Shown piece after piece: positions 63,610 to 64,000 of a stretch of 64,000 bases of DNA. This stretch comes from Bacteroidota bacterium (GTDB lineage Bacteria > Bacteroidota > Bacteroidia > Cytophagales > Cyclobacteriaceae). Location of the stretch: contig JACPVX010000018.1 in the NCBI GenBank assembly GCA_016191555.1, positions 1-64,000 on the forward strand. Direction: 5' to 3'. The notes beneath the pieces were generated by a model. That model did no database searches. It saw only the letters and a list, made by a program, of their open reading frames with translations, and was not told where the DNA came from. A program made the translations under genes and the position numbers. Numbering within the stretch: position 1 is the stretch's first letter; every line of letters starts with the position of its first letter.

Positions 63610-64000
63610 TCAAATCTTACGGTAAATGCCCGACAACAGCATAAGCCTAGTTAATGCTGCTGTATTGGCACAACTAGTTTTCTTTAGAATCGATTTCCTA
63701 TTACTATTTACAGTTTGAGCTGACAAGCTTAGATCGATTCCAATGTCATCGGAATTAAGTCCTTTCACCAATAACCTTGCTACATCCAGTTCTCGAGCCG
63801 TTAATTCAAAATTTGCAATAGGTGATCCGTTCTTAAGAGTATGTTTTTTTAAAGTTTCTTCAGCTGTGCTATTATAGTAATGACCAATCGTGAGAACTGC
63901 ATTAATGGCTGTCTCTAACTCTTTCGGATCACATTCTTTCAACAAAAATCCTTCCGCTCCAATTTGAGCCAACAGTACGATTAGCGAGGGTTCGTCAAAT
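63610..64000 (-). CDS. LuxR-type response regulator, C-terminal part (cut by window)
   Basis: The visible 130 codons encode the end of a receiver domain (AQIGAEGFLLKECDPKELETAI) and a LuxR/FixJ helix-turn-helix (LTARELDVARLLVKGLNSDDIG...). The frame is open to the window edge, so the N-terminal receiver is outside. NarL-type regulator, with a dimerising HTH. It could be the partner of a sensor kinase on the element, or a separate host gene. Confidence 0.85.
   Translation of the reverse strand, partial: FDEPSLIVLLAQIGAEGFLLKECDPKELETAINAVLTIGHYYNSTAEETLKKHTLKNGSPIANFELTARELDVARLLVKGLNSDDIGIDLSLSAQTVNSNRKSILKKTSCANTAALTRLMLLSGIYRKI

Larger units (their letters stand above)
52700..64000. mobile_element. 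Tn7-like transposon inserted in comM (left end; extends beyond window)
   Basis: The evidence for one large element is: comM is cut off; the junction carries two ATCAAATAATGAGAA repeats spaced 20 bp, resembling transposase-binding sites at Tn7-type ends; TniQ and a tentatively TnsE-like gene lie just inside; and the GC content falls by eye compared with the preceding region. Cargo includes Xre, a hybrid histidine kinase, a recombinase-like protein and a ParB-like/methyltransferase pair. TnsA, TnsB and TnsC and the right end are not in the window. The end may be TGTGAATGCC at 52700; exact boundary and target duplication cannot be proven here. Where the element stops is unknown. Confidence 0.75.

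Noticed and set aside
63470-63625. A 51-codon GTG-start frame between the methyltransferase and LuxR-type gene
   Set aside because: It overlaps the LuxR stop, has no clear RBS and no family; the frame is too short to trust.
52700-64000. CRISPR array or CRISPR-associated (CAST) transposon
   Set aside because: No array of regularly spaced repeats and no Cas protein was seen; the TniQ is larger than in CAST elements. A part outside the window cannot be excluded.

Overview
The window looks like a contiguous piece of a Bacteroidota chromosome, most likely a gliding-type Cytophagales relative. Support for this: a secreted protease with a type IX secretion (T9SS) C-terminal domain, a 925-residue protein ending in a gliding-motility-associated (CHU_C type) domain, PafA-type alkaline phosphatase, type B ribosomal protein L31, a GlmU-family protein of the Bacteroidota kind, and several promoters with the phylum's TAnnTTTG -7 element. 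No species can be named from the sequence alone.

Layout. 1-785: 3' end of a 23S rRNA gene, 5S rRNA and terminator. 835-5774: housekeeping and envelope genes (dienoyl-CoA reductase-like SDR, OmpA lipoprotein, SlyD-like FKBP, tRNA-Leu, GIN-domain protein, MFS exporter). 5797-10909: a low-oxygen module, with an Fnr-like regulator, two universal stress proteins, the copper ATPase CcoI and CcoS. FNR-type dyads lie directly in front of both the regulator and the operon. The cbb3 oxidase structural genes themselves are not here. 10923-14516: two divergent secreted peptidases. 14575-19953: FMN reductase, then an AraC regulator/ABC transporter cluster. 20195-31638: surface protein, TPR and secreted proteins, proline catabolism (PruA), YjjG nucleotidase, ArsR regulator, tRNA-Pro(AGG), OmpA protein, Crp-type regulator. 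31707-42603: WG-repeat protein, PafA, Na+-symporter, TetR/DinB/thiolase/ketopantoate reductase/AraC/DoxX genes. 42592-47676: a leftward housekeeping run (GlmU-like, HolB, cyclophilin, sugar reductase), a RelE/ParE toxin-antitoxin pair and L31. 47834-52366: envelope genes (Wzi-like barrel, MsbA-like exporter, small membrane protein, GmhA).

The most unusual part starts at about 52700. comM (YifB family) is broken after 85 codons, and the new sequence begins with two 15-bp direct repeats spaced 20 bp apart. It is followed by an unknown 128-residue protein, a tentatively TnsE-like protein and a convergent TniQ protein. I read this as the left end of a Tn7-like transposon inserted in comM, with its right end and core transposase genes outside the window. 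Cargo visible to 64000 includes a small Xre regulator with a palindromic operator, a 1122-residue PilJ/NarX-like multi-PAS hybrid histidine kinase, a serine-recombinase-like protein lacking the usual catalytic arginines, a two-gene operon of a ParB/Srx-fold protein and a D12-class adenine methyltransferase, and the end of a LuxR-type response regulator cut by the window edge. The ParB-like/methyltransferase pair is the best candidate for an undescribed defence or element-maintenance system. That is an inference from architecture and context only.
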